From NCBI GenBank assembly GCA_015061245.1, contig SUWY01000021.1, positions 1 through 36,371 on the forward strand: DNA of 36,371 bases. Reading direction: 5' to 3'. Source of the DNA: Bacteroidales bacterium (lineage in GTDB: Bacteria; Bacteroidota; Bacteroidia; Bacteroidales; Marinifilaceae). The notes under the pieces are model-generated. The model saw only the letters and a program-made list of their open reading frames with translations, had not been told where the DNA came from and did no database searches. Made by a program: the position numbers and the translations under genes. Position 1 is the first letter of the stretch. Each line of letters opens with the position of its first letter. Positions 1 to 8,640 of this stretch are shown in pieces.

Positions 1-46
1 CTTACCCTACCGCCACTGTCGTCATATCCATATAAATACGAAAGAA

Positions 47-72
47 GGTGACTAAATCACTTTTTAGTCACC
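47..72 (-). terminator. Probable terminator of mdh
   Basis: A 10-bp perfect stem (47-56 with 63-72, GGTGACTAAA / TTTAGTCACC) with a 6-nt loop lies 25 bp past the mdh stop codon. On the minus strand it is followed by a T-rich but interrupted stretch (TTCTTTCG), so the U-tract is weak. Positions 1-46 hold nothing else that I recognise. Confidence 0.55.
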
Positions 73-97
73 CTCATATAGTGAATGTTTTTTAAGA

Positions 98-1036
98 TTA
101 TGCGAACAAATTCATTCCGTCAAGAACATCCATTACGGTCTTAACGGCAGCAGCTGAAGCCTCAAGCATCTTCTGCTCCTCCTCGTTCATCTCAATCTCG
201 ATGATCTTATCGATACCATCCTTACCCAAGATTGCAGGAACTCCTACATACATTCCCTTCAATCCGTACTCACCGTTTACCAATGCACATACAGGCATGA
301 TTCTCTTAGCGTCGGTAATGATAGCCTCAACCATCTCAGCTGCAGCAGCTCCCGGAGCGTACCATGCAGAGGTTCCCTCCAATTTAACAATCTCGCCACC
401 ACCAACTTTTGTGCGCTCTACGATAGCGTCCAAACGCTCTTTGCTAACCAATTGAGTTACAGGAATACCTGCGATAGAGGTGTAGCGTGGAAGTGGAACC
501 ATTGTATCTCCGTGTCCACCCAACAACAATGCCTGAATATCCTTTGGAGAAACGTTCAACTCCTCAGCCAAGAATGCTTTGTAACGAGCCACGTCAAGAA
601 CTCCTGCCATACCGATAACCTTGCTTGAATCAACCTTTGCTGTCAAGTATGCGCAATATGTCATAACGTCAACAGGGTTAGATACGATAACAATCTTAGC
701 GTTTGGAGAGTATTTAATTACATTCTCAGTAACTGACTTAACGATGCCTGCGTTAATTCCGATAAGGTCATCGCGGCTCATTCCCGGTTTACGTGGAAGA
801 CCAGAGGTGATAACCACTACATCTGAATCAGCTGTAGCAGCATAGTCATTAGTTACTCCCTTTACGCGAGTGTTGAAACCTGTGATAGGAGCCGACTCCC
901 ACATATCAAGACCCTTACCCTCAGAGATACCCTCTTTGATGTCAAGGATAACAACCTCGTTCACAATCTCTTTCTGAGCTACGCAGATAGCAACTGTTGC
1001 TCCTACATTACCTGCTCCAATTACTGATACTTTCAT
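98..1036 (-). CDS. mdh: Malate dehydrogenase
   Basis: NAD-dependent oxidation of malate to oxaloacetate in the cytosol, linking the partial TCA/fumarate pathway to NADH. The 312-aa protein has the Rossmann glycine motif GAGNVGA at residues 7-13, Asp32 at the end of beta-2 (NAD rather than NADP), and the active-site loop PRKPGMSR with Arg82 and Arg88, where the arginine marks malate rather than lactate specificity. Asp148 and the catalytic His175 (GGHGDTMVPL) are present. Length and motifs fit the LDH-like MDH group found in Bacteroidetes. The gene is probably monocistronic: a hairpin follows it, and the next gene upstream ends 108 bp away, with a -7 element between them. Confidence 0.96.
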   Translation of the reverse strand: MKVSVIGAGNVGATVAICVAQKEIVNEVVILDIKEGISEGKGLDMWESAPITGFNTRVKGVTNDYAATADSDVVVITSGLPRKPGMSRDDLIGINAGIVKSVTENVIKYSPNAKIVIVSNPVDVMTYCAYLTAKVDSSKVIGMAGVLDVARYKAFLAEELNVSPKDIQALLLGGHGDTMVPLPRYTSIAGIPVTQLVSKERLDAIVERTKVGGGEIVKLEGTSAWYAPGAAAAEMVEAIITDAKRIMPVCALVNGEYGLKGMYVGVPAILGKDGIDKIIEIEMNEEEQKMLEASAAAVKTVMDVLDGMNLFA

Positions 1037-1097
1037 CTCTAAATTTTATTTTATGTTATTGTTTTGTGCAATCAAAAACCTCTTTTGAAATTTCATT

Positions 1098-1105
1098 CAA
1101 ATATA
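1098..1105 (-). promoter_or_regulatory. -7 promoter element for mdh
   Basis: The minus strand reads TATATTTG, an exact match to the Bacteroidetes TAnnTTTG -7 consensus, about 62 bp before the mdh ATG. No good -33 TTTG lies 19-21 nt upstream, so the call rests on the -7 box alone. Confidence 0.45.
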
Positions 1106-1144
1106 ACTCATATTTCAATGAAAAAAAAGTTTATTTGAAAACTT

Positions 1145-2344
1145 TTATAATTTTCTTCCCGGATAGGCCTCCAATGCCTTTCCCAATACCTTCAGAGCCT
1201 TTGCAAGCTCATCTTTTTCAAGTACGTATGCAATACGAACCTCGTCACGTCCCACTCCGGGAGTTGTGTAGAATCCCGATGCAGGAGCCATAAATACGGT
1301 TTGTCCCTCATAGCTGAACTCCTCAAGACACCATTGGCAGAATTTGTCTGAGTCATCGACAGGCAATTTTGCCACTGTGTAGAATGCTCCCATTGGAATT
1401 GGCGAGTAGCATCCGGGTATTTTATTAAGGCCATCAATAAGGAACTTTCTGCGCTCAACATACTCGTTATAACACTCAAGCATGTATGATTCCGGTGCAT
1501 CGAGCGAGGCCTCGGCCATTATCTGTCCCATAAGTGGTGGGCTTAGACGCGCCTGGCACCATTTCATTACATTTGCGCGTACCTCTTTATTCTTGGTAAT
1601 CAGTGCTCCGATACGAATACCGCACTCGCTGTATCTCTTTGAGACTGAATCTACAAGCACAACATTATTCTCAATGCCCTCTAAGTGGAAGGCAGAGATG
1701 TATGGAGCTCCTGTGTAGCAGAATTCACGGTAAACCTCGTCCGAGAATAGGAAAAGATCATACTTCTTGACAATGTCACGAATCTGATTCATCTCCTTCT
1801 GGGTGTATAGGTATCCGGTAGGGTTGTTCGGATTACATATTAATATGGCCTTGGTCTTTGGGGTGATAAGTTTTTCAAACTCCTCAACCGGTGGAAGAGC
1901 AAAGCCTGTATCGATTGTCGATGTAATAGTTTTGATTACAGCACCGCACGATACTGCAAATGCCATGTAGTTGGCGTATGCAGGCTCGGGAACGATAATC
2001 TCATCGCCCGGATCAAGGCATGCCATAAATGAGAATAGCACAGCCTCGGAACCTCCGGTTGTGATGATTATATCATCGGCAGTTACATTGATACGAAACT
2101 TGTCGTAGTACTTTACGAGTTTTTCGCGGAAACTCTTGATTCCCTCACTGGGTGAGTATTCAAGAATGTCCAAGTCAAGATTGCGGGCCGCATCGATTGC
2201 AACTTGTGGGGTTTTAAGGTCCGGCTGTCCAATATTTAAATGGTACACCTTAATGCCGTTTGCCTTTGCTTTGTTGGCAAGCGGTACAAGTTTACGAATC
2301 GGTGAGGCTGGCATCTCCAATCCTCGTTGTGAAATAATAGGCAT
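1145..2344 (-). CDS. PLP-dependent aminotransferase class I (aspartate aminotransferase-like)
   Basis: Transfers amino groups between an amino acid and a 2-oxo acid using pyridoxal phosphate. The 399-aa protein shows the class I/II pattern: GGSEA near residue 97 for phosphate binding, NPNNPTG at 171-177, the SDEVY segment at 201-205 and the Schiff-base lysine Lys236 in SVSKRYSECGIRIG. The exact substrate cannot be read from sequence; Bacteroidales relatives are usually annotated as aspartate or broad-specificity aminotransferases. It lies 26 bp downstream of metG on the same strand, so the two may share a transcript. Confidence 0.9.
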   Translation of the reverse strand: MPIISQRGLEMPASPIRKLVPLANKAKANGIKVYHLNIGQPDLKTPQVAIDAARNLDLDILEYSPSEGIKSFREKLVKYYDKFRINVTADDIIITTGGSEAVLFSFMACLDPGDEIIVPEPAYANYMAFAVSCGAVIKTITSTIDTGFALPPVEEFEKLITPKTKAILICNPNNPTGYLYTQKEMNQIRDIVKKYDLFLFSDEVYREFCYTGAPYISAFHLEGIENNVVLVDSVSKRYSECGIRIGALITKNKEVRANVMKWCQARLSPPLMGQIMAEASLDAPESYMLECYNEYVERRKFLIDGLNKIPGCYSPIPMGAFYTVAKLPVDDSDKFCQWCLEEFSYEGQTVFMAPASGFYTTPGVGRDEVRIAYVLEKDELAKALKVLGKALEAYPGRKL

Positions 2345-2370
2345 GTATGTAGTAGTTAGTTTGTTATTAT

Positions 2371-4401
2371 TTAGCAGACAACAGATCCCGGCTTAACCTC
2401 GCTCTGTGGTGATACAAATTGCAGTGCACCATCGGCATTCTCGGCCATAAGTATCATTCCCTGCGACTCAATTCCCTTTAATGCTTTTGGCTCAAGGTTA
2501 ACTAAAATGGTAACTTGGCGACCAATTACCTGCTCAGGGGTAAAGTGCTCGGCAATTCCTGAAACAACGGTTCTTGTGTCAATACCTGTATCGATTGTCA
2601 ACTTTATCAATTTCTTGGTCTTTGCAACCTTTTCAGCCTCGATAATTTTTCCTACACGAATGTCAAGCTTTGCAAAGTCGTCGTAGCTGATGTTTGGTTT
2701 TGCAGGAGCAACAGTTGCGTTTGCAATCTCGTTTGCCTTTTTGGTTGCCTGCAACTTATCAATCTGTGCCTGAATGGTTGCATCCTCGATCTTCTCGAAT
2801 AGAAGACCTCCCTCGCCCAACTGATGTCCAGCCTTAATCATCGATGCTCCCATCTCGTCCCACTTAGCCGGGGCAATGTTCAAGAAACCGCGTAGTTTTT
2901 CGGCGCTGAATGGCATGAATGGGTCAGAAAGTACAGTCATATTGGCTGCAATCTGCAGTGATATATTAAGAATGGTCTTAACTCGCTCCAAGTCGGTTTT
3001 TGCAACCTTCCATGGCTCGGTATCGGCCAAATATTTGTTACCCAAACGGGCAAGGTTCATACACTCCTTAAGAGCCTCACGGAAGTGGAATCCCTCCATG
3101 TTCTTTTCAACCTGAGCAATAATCTCGGGAATGGTGTTAAGGGTCTCTTTGTCGTAGTCGGTCAACTCGCCACACTCTGGAACAATGCCTCCGAAATATT
3201 TGTGTGTCAAGACAATTGCACGGTTTACAAAGTTTCCGTAGATTGCAACCAGCTCGCTGTTGTTGCGTGTCTGGAAATCTTTCCAGGTAAAGTCATTATC
3301 CTTTGTCTCGGGGGCATTTGCAGTAAGAACGTATCGAAGAACATCTTGTTTGCCCTCGAACTCGCGTAGGTACTCATGCAACCATACTGCCCAGTTTCTT
3401 GATGTTGAGATTTTATCGCCCTCAAGATTCAGGAACTCGTTCGATGGAACGTTGTCAGGAAGAATAAATGTGCCCTCGGCCTTCAACATTGATGGGAATA
3501 CAATGCAGTGGAATACAATGTTATCCTTTCCAATGAAGTGAATCATGCGGGTCTCAGGATCTTTCCAATACTTCTCCCAATCCGGAGTCAAATCCTTTGT
3601 AGCAGAGATATATCCGATAGGTGCATCGAACCATACGTAAAGCACTTTGCCCTCTGCGCCCTCGACCGGAACAGGAACTCCCCAATTCAAGTCACGGGTT
3701 ACCGCTCTTGGCTGAAGACCTGTATCCAACCATGATTTACACTGTCCGTAAACATTTGGACGCCACTCTTTGTGTCCCTCCAAAATCCACTCTCTTAGCC
3801 ATCCCTCATATTGGTCAAGAGGCAAATACCAGTGCTTTGTCTCTTTCAGCTCGGGTTTGTTGCCTGTGATTGCTGAAACGGGGTCGATAAGGTCGGTTGC
3901 ATTCAAACTTGAACCGCATGCCTCGCACTGATCTCCGTATGCACGCTCGTTTCCGCAACGTGGACATTTACCAACAATGTAGCGGTCTGCAAGGAATTGT
4001 CCTGCCTTGCTGTCGTAGAACTGCATAGAGGTCTTCTCGATAAATTTGCCCTCGTCATACAATTTTTTAAAGAATGCCGATGAGGTCTCTTTGTGTGTTT
4101 GGCTACTTGTTCTTGAGTAGATATCGAATGAAATTCCAAACTCTTTGAATGACTCTTTAATAATATTGTGATAACGATCAACAATATCCTGTGGAGTTAC
4201 CCCCTCCTTTTGTGCCTTAATGGTAATGGGCACTCCATGCTCGTCAGAACCTCCGATAAATACAACATCTTTTCCCTTATGACGCAAATAGCGAACATAT
4301 ATATCTGCCGGAACATAAACTCCTGCCAAGTGTCCGATATGCACAGGGCCATTTGCGTATGGCAGTGCCGATGTAATCAAGTAGCGTTTAAAATCACTCA
4401 T
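2371..4401 (-). CDS. metG: Methionyl-tRNA synthetase with C-terminal tRNA-binding domain
   Basis: Charges tRNA-Met with methionine. The 676-aa protein begins with a class I catalytic domain: HIGH at residues 21-24, a zinc knuckle of the CPRCG...CEACG type near residues 142-162, and a KMSKS-equivalent loop reading KISTS in DKISTSRNW. The last ~110 residues form an EMAPII/Arc1p-type OB-fold ([15 protein letters not shown]... [15 protein letters not shown]) that helps hold tRNA and dimerise the enzyme. Full length for the long bacterial form. Transcribed divergently from the dipeptidase fusion gene. Confidence 0.97.
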   Translation of the reverse strand: MSDFKRYLITSALPYANGPVHIGHLAGVYVPADIYVRYLRHKGKDVVFIGGSDEHGVPITIKAQKEGVTPQDIVDRYHNIIKESFKEFGISFDIYSRTSSQTHKETSSAFFKKLYDEGKFIEKTSMQFYDSKAGQFLADRYIVGKCPRCGNERAYGDQCEACGSSLNATDLIDPVSAITGNKPELKETKHWYLPLDQYEGWLREWILEGHKEWRPNVYGQCKSWLDTGLQPRAVTRDLNWGVPVPVEGAEGKVLYVWFDAPIGYISATKDLTPDWEKYWKDPETRMIHFIGKDNIVFHCIVFPSMLKAEGTFILPDNVPSNEFLNLEGDKISTSRNWAVWLHEYLREFEGKQDVLRYVLTANAPETKDNDFTWKDFQTRNNSELVAIYGNFVNRAIVLTHKYFGGIVPECGELTDYDKETLNTIPEIIAQVEKNMEGFHFREALKECMNLARLGNKYLADTEPWKVAKTDLERVKTILNISLQIAANMTVLSDPFMPFSAEKLRGFLNIAPAKWDEMGASMIKAGHQLGEGGLLFEKIEDATIQAQIDKLQATKKANEIANATVAPAKPNISYDDFAKLDIRVGKIIEAEKVAKTKKLIKLTIDTGIDTRTVVSGIAEHFTPEQVIGRQVTILVNLEPKALKGIESQGMILMAENADGALQFVSPQSEVKPGSVVC

Positions 4402-4448
4402 CTTATGTATTCTTTATATCTTACTATCCTAATTTTATTTTCAAACCG

Positions 4449-4456
4449 CAAATTTA
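4449..4456 (-). promoter_or_regulatory. -7 promoter element for metG
   Basis: The minus strand reads TAAATTTG, matching TAnnTTTG, about 48 bp before the metG start. On the plus strand of the same intergenic region, TAACTTCG at 4471-4478 is a one-mismatch -7 box that could serve the divergent gene starting at 4500. Confidence 0.45.
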
Positions 4457-4499
4457 ATAAATAAATTAACTAACTTCGCTCCGTTAAGAGATTAAAAAT

Positions 4500-6269
4500 A
4501 TGGTAAACGATATATTAATTCCCAATTTGCATAAGTTGCGAGAGTATGTTGATGATTGTGTGGACAATTTCAAGACGCAAAAGGCTCCGCTGATAGGTGT
4601 ATCATGTAACCATGCCGATGGTAACAGCATGGTAAGGGATTTATACATAGACTCTTTATTGCAGGCCGGGGCTGTACCTGTAATGATTCCTGTTATTACC
4701 GATCCTGCGGCATTGGCAACTATTGTTGATAGGATTGATGGAGTGTTATTTACCGGAGGGGGCGATGTTTTGCCTATGTTTGTAGGCGAGGAGCCACATC
4801 CGGCACTTGGAGATACTGACCCGAAACGTGACCAGTTTGATTTTACTCTGCTAAAGCTCTGTGCTGACCGATGTATGCCGATAATGGGCATTTGTCGAGG
4901 TCACCAGGTGATAAACCTATACTTCGGCGGAGTTAATTATCAGGATATAAAGTCGTTGGAACAGAATGTTATACAGCATTCGCAAAAGTCGGGTAAAGAG
5001 TTTGTGAGCCACACTGTGGATTTGAGCGAGGGCTCGGTTTTGAAGAAGATGTTCGGTAAAGAGTTCCTTCGAGTAAATTCGTTCCACCATCAAGCGGTAA
5101 AGCAGGTTGCAGATGGCTTTGTAGAGACTGCTCTGTCGTCCGATGGAATAAATGAGGGTATGGAGGCGATGCCTATTCGCGAGATTTATTCGGTTCAGTG
5201 GCATCCGGAGGGGTTGATTGATTCGTGCGATTCAATGTTGCCTCTGTTTGAGTATCTTAACAGACAGGCGAAACTATATCGTAGAGCAAAGGAGTTCCAC
5301 AGACACAATGTTTCCATAGATTCACACTGCGATACCCCAATGAAATTCGAGCCGGGAATTAATATTGGTTTGAAGTTGCCGAATACCGATGTGGATTTGC
5401 AAAAGATGGCAGAGGGAGGTTTGGACGGAGTGATAATGGCCGCATATATGCCTCAAAGGGAGCGCGATGAGACCTCGCTCGAAAAAATGCCACAAAAGAC
5501 AATAGAGGTACTTTCAGAGATTCAGCGACAAATAGCAATGAATAGCTCTGTTGTAGGACAGGCTCGTTGTGCAAATGATATATACCGATTGAAACGCGAG
5601 GGAAAGAAGGCAATCTTTTTGGGTATTGAAAACGGTTATGCCATTGGTAACGATTTAGCTAATATAGGGCGATTTAAAGATATGGGAGTTGTATATATTA
5701 CTCTGTGTCACAATGGAGATAATGATATATGTGACTCGTGTAAAGGTAATTCTGAACACTGCGGGTTGAGCGATTTTGGAGAGAGATGTGTGCGTGAAAT
5801 GAACAGGTTGGGAGTGATGGTCGATATATCGCACGCAGCCGATCAAACCGTTCGCGATGTTTTGGCGGTGAGCGAGGCTCCGATTATTGCCAGCCACTCA
5901 TCGGCTCGAGCTTTGTGTAGCCATAGAAGAAATCTTCCCGATGACTTGATAAGAGCAATTGCGAATCGCGATGGAGTGGTACAGGTCACAATTTACAATG
6001 AGTTCGTAAAGGATGAGCCTGGTGCAACAATTCAAGACTATATTGCCCATATAAACCATGTAGTGAATATTGCAGGAATAGATCATGTGGGTATAGGTAC
6101 GGATTTTGATGGTGGCGATGGAATAATTGGTTTGCAAAATAGCAGTGATTTGATAGCAATTACCATAGAGCTCTTCAAAGAGGGTTATACCGAGGATGAG
6201 GTGGCCAAGATTTGGGGCGGTAATTTGTTGAGAGTTATGGATCAGGTTCAGAGAGTTGCAGAGATATGA
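4500..6269 (+). CDS. Fused class I amidotransferase-like (C26) and membrane dipeptidase (M19) protein
   Basis: A two-domain hydrolase of 589 aa. Residues ~30-260 look like the PuuD/gamma-glutamyl hydrolase C26 family: TGGGDVLP, nucleophile Cys132 in MGICRGH, and His235 and Glu237 in QWHPEG. Residues ~265-585 are a renal dipeptidase (M19) domain: SHCD with His276 and Asp278, GIENGY supplying the bridging glutamate, DISH, ASHSSAR and GTDFDGG for the two-zinc site. No signal peptide is visible, so it is probably cytoplasmic. The pairing suggests one protein that removes gamma-glutamyl groups and splits dipeptides, perhaps glutathione-like or cell-wall peptides; that role is inferred. Its last 4 bp overlap gldH (ATGA). 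Confidence 0.92.
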   Translation: MVNDILIPNLHKLREYVDDCVDNFKTQKAPLIGVSCNHADGNSMVRDLYIDSLLQAGAVPVMIPVITDPAALATIVDRIDGVLFTGGGDVLPMFVGEEPHPALGDTDPKRDQFDFTLLKLCADRCMPIMGICRGHQVINLYFGGVNYQDIKSLEQNVIQHSQKSGKEFVSHTVDLSEGSVLKKMFGKEFLRVNSFHHQAVKQVADGFVETALSSDGINEGMEAMPIREIYSVQWHPEGLIDSCDSMLPLFEYLNRQAKLYRRAKEFHRHNVSIDSHCDTPMKFEPGINIGLKLPNTDVDLQKMAEGGLDGVIMAAYMPQRERDETSLEKMPQKTIEVLSEIQRQIAMNSSVVGQARCANDIYRLKREGKKAIFLGIENGYAIGNDLANIGRFKDMGVVYITLCHNGDNDICDSCKGNSEHCGLSDFGERCVREMNRLGVMVDISHAADQTVRDVLAVSEAPIIASHSSARALCSHRRNLPDDLIRAIANRDGVVQVTIYNEFVKDEPGATIQDYIAHINHVVNIAGIDHVGIGTDFDGGDGIIGLQNSSDLIAITIELFKEGYTEDEVAKIWGGNLLRVMDQVQRVAEI

Positions 6270-6757
6270 AGTGGTTGTTGTTAGTACTGGCTGTTGTTGC
6301 AGGGGCGTGTAGTTCCGATGGCAGGGTAATTTGTTACTACAATTTTTCAAATGAGGAGTGGCCAAGAGAGGAGTGTTGTGAATTTGAGGTAACTCTGCCT
6401 GAAACTGCCGATTATAATTTGGATATTGCATTACGTCACAATTTAGAGCTTCCCTATCGCGAGATGTGGTGTGTTGTTTCTATGCGTAGTGATAGTAGTG
6501 ATTGGTTGGTAGATACCTTGAATATTCCTATGATGGACTCATTGGGTTTTTGGCTTGGCAGTGGCAACAATATAAAGACAATTACGGCACCGATAACCGA
6601 GCATGGAAAATTTTTTCATAGTGGAGTTGTGCGAGTTCGTATTGAGCATTTGGGCGAGGGTACAATTCCGGGGATGAGAGCTGCGGGGGTGGAGTTTTTG
6701 AGAGGTGAAAGGGAAAATGTGACAGGTGAAAAGGAGTTAATTAGGAATGAGGAATAG
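6266..6757 (+). CDS. gldH: GldH-like gliding motility lipoprotein
   Basis: A 163-aa lipoprotein with an N-terminal signal and lipobox ending at Cys15 (VAGACSS). The body matches the GldH layout: a short beta domain with LRHNLELPYREMW, DTLNIPMMDSLGFWLGSG and a C-terminal FFHSGVVRVRIEHL...IPGMRAAGVEF stretch. GldH is needed for gliding in Flavobacterium, but homologues are widespread in non-gliding Bacteroidales, where the role is unclear. It is translationally coupled to the upstream dipeptidase gene by an ATGA overlap. The last ~10 codons (after FLRGERENV) run into GGAGTTA/GGAATGA repeat DNA, so the C-terminus was probably rewritten by that repeat. Confidence 0.8.
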   Translation: MKWLLLVLAVVAGACSSDGRVICYYNFSNEEWPREECCEFEVTLPETADYNLDIALRHNLELPYREMWCVVSMRSDSSDWLVDTLNIPMMDSLGFWLGSGNNIKTITAPITEHGKFFHSGVVRVRIEHLGEGTIPGMRAAGVEFLRGERENVTGEKELIRNEE

Positions 6758-7010
6758 TTAGGAGTGAACAGTTAGGAGTTAGGAGTTAATTAGGAATGAG
6801 GAATTAGGAATGAGGAATAAGTCCCCCTTATTAACGCAGGTGAACGTAGTGAACCAAGTGAAGGGGGATTTAGGGGGTTGGTAGACCACAAATTAAAGCA
6901 AATCCACGAGTTGAATTCAAAGCTTTAGATAGCTTAACAGGTAAGGAGCAAGTGAAGTGATAAGATTTGAGAAGATTAGTTAGGAGTGAACAGTTAGGAG
7001 TTAGGAGTTA
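6732..7010 (+). repeat. Short direct-repeat block between gldH and trmB
   Basis: A dense array of related heptamer/decamer units (GTTAGGAGTT, TTAGGAATGAGGAA). A perfect 33-bp direct repeat occurs at 6756-6788 and 6978-7010, and a 23-bp repeat at 6732-6754 and 6782-6804. Between the 33-bp copies sits an inverted repeat (6822-6829 TCCCCCTT with 6861-6868 AAGGGGGA) whose loop contains GTGAAC/GTGAAG-type triplet-like repeats. The second 33-bp copy abuts the trmB start codon and supplies a GGAG just before it. No coding potential is evident in between. Confidence 0.8.
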
Positions 7011-7762
7011 TGGCAAAGAGGAAGTTAATAAGATTTGCGGAGTTAGAGACTTTTGATAATGTGTATCAGCCGAAGTTTGAGGAGATTTCGGGTGGAGAGT
7101 ATTGTTTGAAAGGTAAATGGGCAGAGAGGGTGTTTGGTAACAATAACCCAATTGTTCTTGAGATAGGTTGTGGAAAGGGGGAATATACCGTTGGATTGGC
7201 AAGGCTTTTCCCCGACAAAAATTTTATAGGTATTGATATTAAGGGAGCAAGAATTTGGAGAGGGGCTAAAACGGCAATCGAGGAGAAGATTCCGAATGTG
7301 GCATTTTTGCGTGCATTTGTTGAGCAGATTGATGCAATTTTTGCTGAGGGTGAAGTTGACGAGATGTGGATTACATTCCCGGATCCACAGATGAATAAGG
7401 CACGCAAGCGTTTAACCGGAAGTAAGTTGTTGGCGCAATACCGAAAGTATTTAAAGCCAAATGGTTTGGTGCATTTGAAAACCGATAGTGGCTTCTTGTA
7501 TCAATATACTATTGAGCTTATAAAGAAGAATGGAATGACCTGCAATGTTGATAACAATGATTTGTATCTGCAGGGTGGTGCCGATGATAAAATTTTAAGT
7601 ATCAGGACATTCTATGAGCAGCAGTGGTTGAATCGTGGCAAAACAATTAAGTATGTTCAGTTTATGCTTGACGGTCAGGAGTCAATAGAAGAGCCCGATG
7701 TTGAGATTGAAAAAGATGACTACCACTCTCAGTCGCAATATATGACTGTAGTTGAAGATTAA
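7010..7762 (+). CDS. trmB: tRNA (guanosine(46)-N7)-methyltransferase
   Basis: Methylates N7 of G46 in the tRNA variable loop with S-adenosylmethionine. The 250-aa protein has the SAM-binding motif LEIGCGKGEYT near residues 47-57, FIGIDIKG with the ribose-binding acidic residue, FVEQID, and the substrate/catalytic FPDPQMNKARKRL segment, followed by HLKTDSGFLY (residues 155-164). The start is fixed by the ATG directly after the GGAG-containing repeat. A strong terminator follows the stop. Residues 155-250 are duplicated in the chimeric gene at 8753-9391. Confidence 0.95.
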   Translation: MAKRKLIRFAELETFDNVYQPKFEEISGGEYCLKGKWAERVFGNNNPIVLEIGCGKGEYTVGLARLFPDKNFIGIDIKGARIWRGAKTAIEEKIPNVAFLRAFVEQIDAIFAEGEVDEMWITFPDPQMNKARKRLTGSKLLAQYRKYLKPNGLVHLKTDSGFLYQYTIELIKKNGMTCNVDNNDLYLQGGADDKILSIRTFYEQQWLNRGKTIKYVQFMLDGQESIEEPDVEIEKDDYHSQSQYMTVVED

Positions 7763-7785
7763 GCTTGCTTATATTCTTATAAAAA

Positions 7786-7823
7786 GCTTGGGAGTACTTC
7801 ATTTCTACTCCCAAGCGTTTTTT
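7786..7823 (+). terminator. Intrinsic terminator after trmB
   Basis: An 11-bp perfect stem (7786-7796 GCTTGGGAGTA with 7806-7816 TACTCCCAAGC), a 9-nt loop and a run of six T directly after it. It lies 23 bp past the trmB stop. Confidence 0.88.
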
Positions 7824-7953
7824 ATGAAGGCGTGTATGTTGTTAAAATTTGTTAAAATCTTTGGGGGGGGTAAAATGTGTTGTGTTGTTTTATTGCATAA
7901 TTTTTTTTATCTTGCAAACGGAAATAATTATTTATCACTAAAAATTGATTGCT

Positions 7954-8640
7954 ATGAAACGAAGAGTTTTAATTACCCTGGGATTGTTTGTGGTAATGAT
8001 TCCTTTTATTGCATGCAACAATGATGATCCGACACCGGATAATCAACCTCCAGCAACTAATGTCCCCCCAGTAACTTCTGATTCAACCGAAGTAGGTGAA
8101 CCCTCTAAAACTCCGGATTCGACTTTTGTTGTGGAGCCATCTGCAACAGAAGATGGTTTTGTATTGAAATACAAAGAGGAGTACTCGAGTCTTAATAAGG
8201 ATTTAGACTATTATATTGAAGACCATAATATGTCATTCCTAGATGAAGATATTTATAAAAAGTTGGAGTTAAGTTTGCCTGAAAATGTTATTCCGTTCAA
8301 TAATATCGTTTCAAGAGTAGGGGATTGGAGAATGGCATATGGATATCCATACATTATAAATTCTAAGAAGGAGTTATCCAAATTAACTATGTGGAATTTG
8401 GATATAGATTATGATGAGTATTCATTAATTGCAATTGCAGTAGGTTTTCAGGGCTCTCTTTATTGTAAGTTGAATGTTACTCAAACTAATGGAGAATATA
8501 TTGTAGAGTTATCAGAATATATGCCTGATCTACACCATCTTCTAGTACATATGGGGGTTATTTTGTTGCAGATTCCTAAAGCAGATTCTGAAACAGTTGT
8601 AAAGTTTACATGGATGGAATATAGGGAGCTATACGAATAA
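7954..8640 (+). CDS. Lipoprotein of unknown function, paralogue of the one at 12844
   Basis: A 228-aa lipoprotein; the ATG at 7954 is preferred over an upstream in-frame TTG at 7945 because it gives a compact signal peptide (MKRRVLITLGLF) with a lipobox ending in Cys21 (PFIAC). After the cysteine comes a Pro/Thr/Ser linker with two imperfect DSTxVxEPS units. The C-terminal ~110 residues (AYGYPYIINSKKELSKLTMW...YSLIAIAVGF...GVILLQIPK) closely match the gene at 12844-13431. I do not recognise the family. A TATCTTG at about 7909-7915 could be a weak -7 box. A run of eight G lies at 7863-7870 in the leader region. Confidence 0.8.
   Translation: MKRRVLITLGLFVVMIPFIACNNDDPTPDNQPPATNVPPVTSDSTEVGEPSKTPDSTFVVEPSATEDGFVLKYKEEYSSLNKDLDYYIEDHNMSFLDEDIYKKLELSLPENVIPFNNIVSRVGDWRMAYGYPYIINSKKELSKLTMWNLDIDYDEYSLIAIAVGFQGSLYCKLNVTQTNGEYIVELSEYMPDLHHLLVHMGVILLQIPKADSETVVKFTWMEYRELYE

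Noticed and set aside
997-1293. Open frame on the plus strand across the mdh-aminotransferase gap.
   Set aside because: It is mostly antisense to two well-supported genes and has no recognisable domain; the same applies to other long antisense frames in the window.
1501-1519. CGAGGCCTCG in the aminotransferase gene (MAEASLDAP) as another copy of the EASPIK palindrome.
   Set aside because: The peptide fits what I expect for this aminotransferase family at that position and the flanking DNA is unlike the other three copies, so it is probably codon usage.
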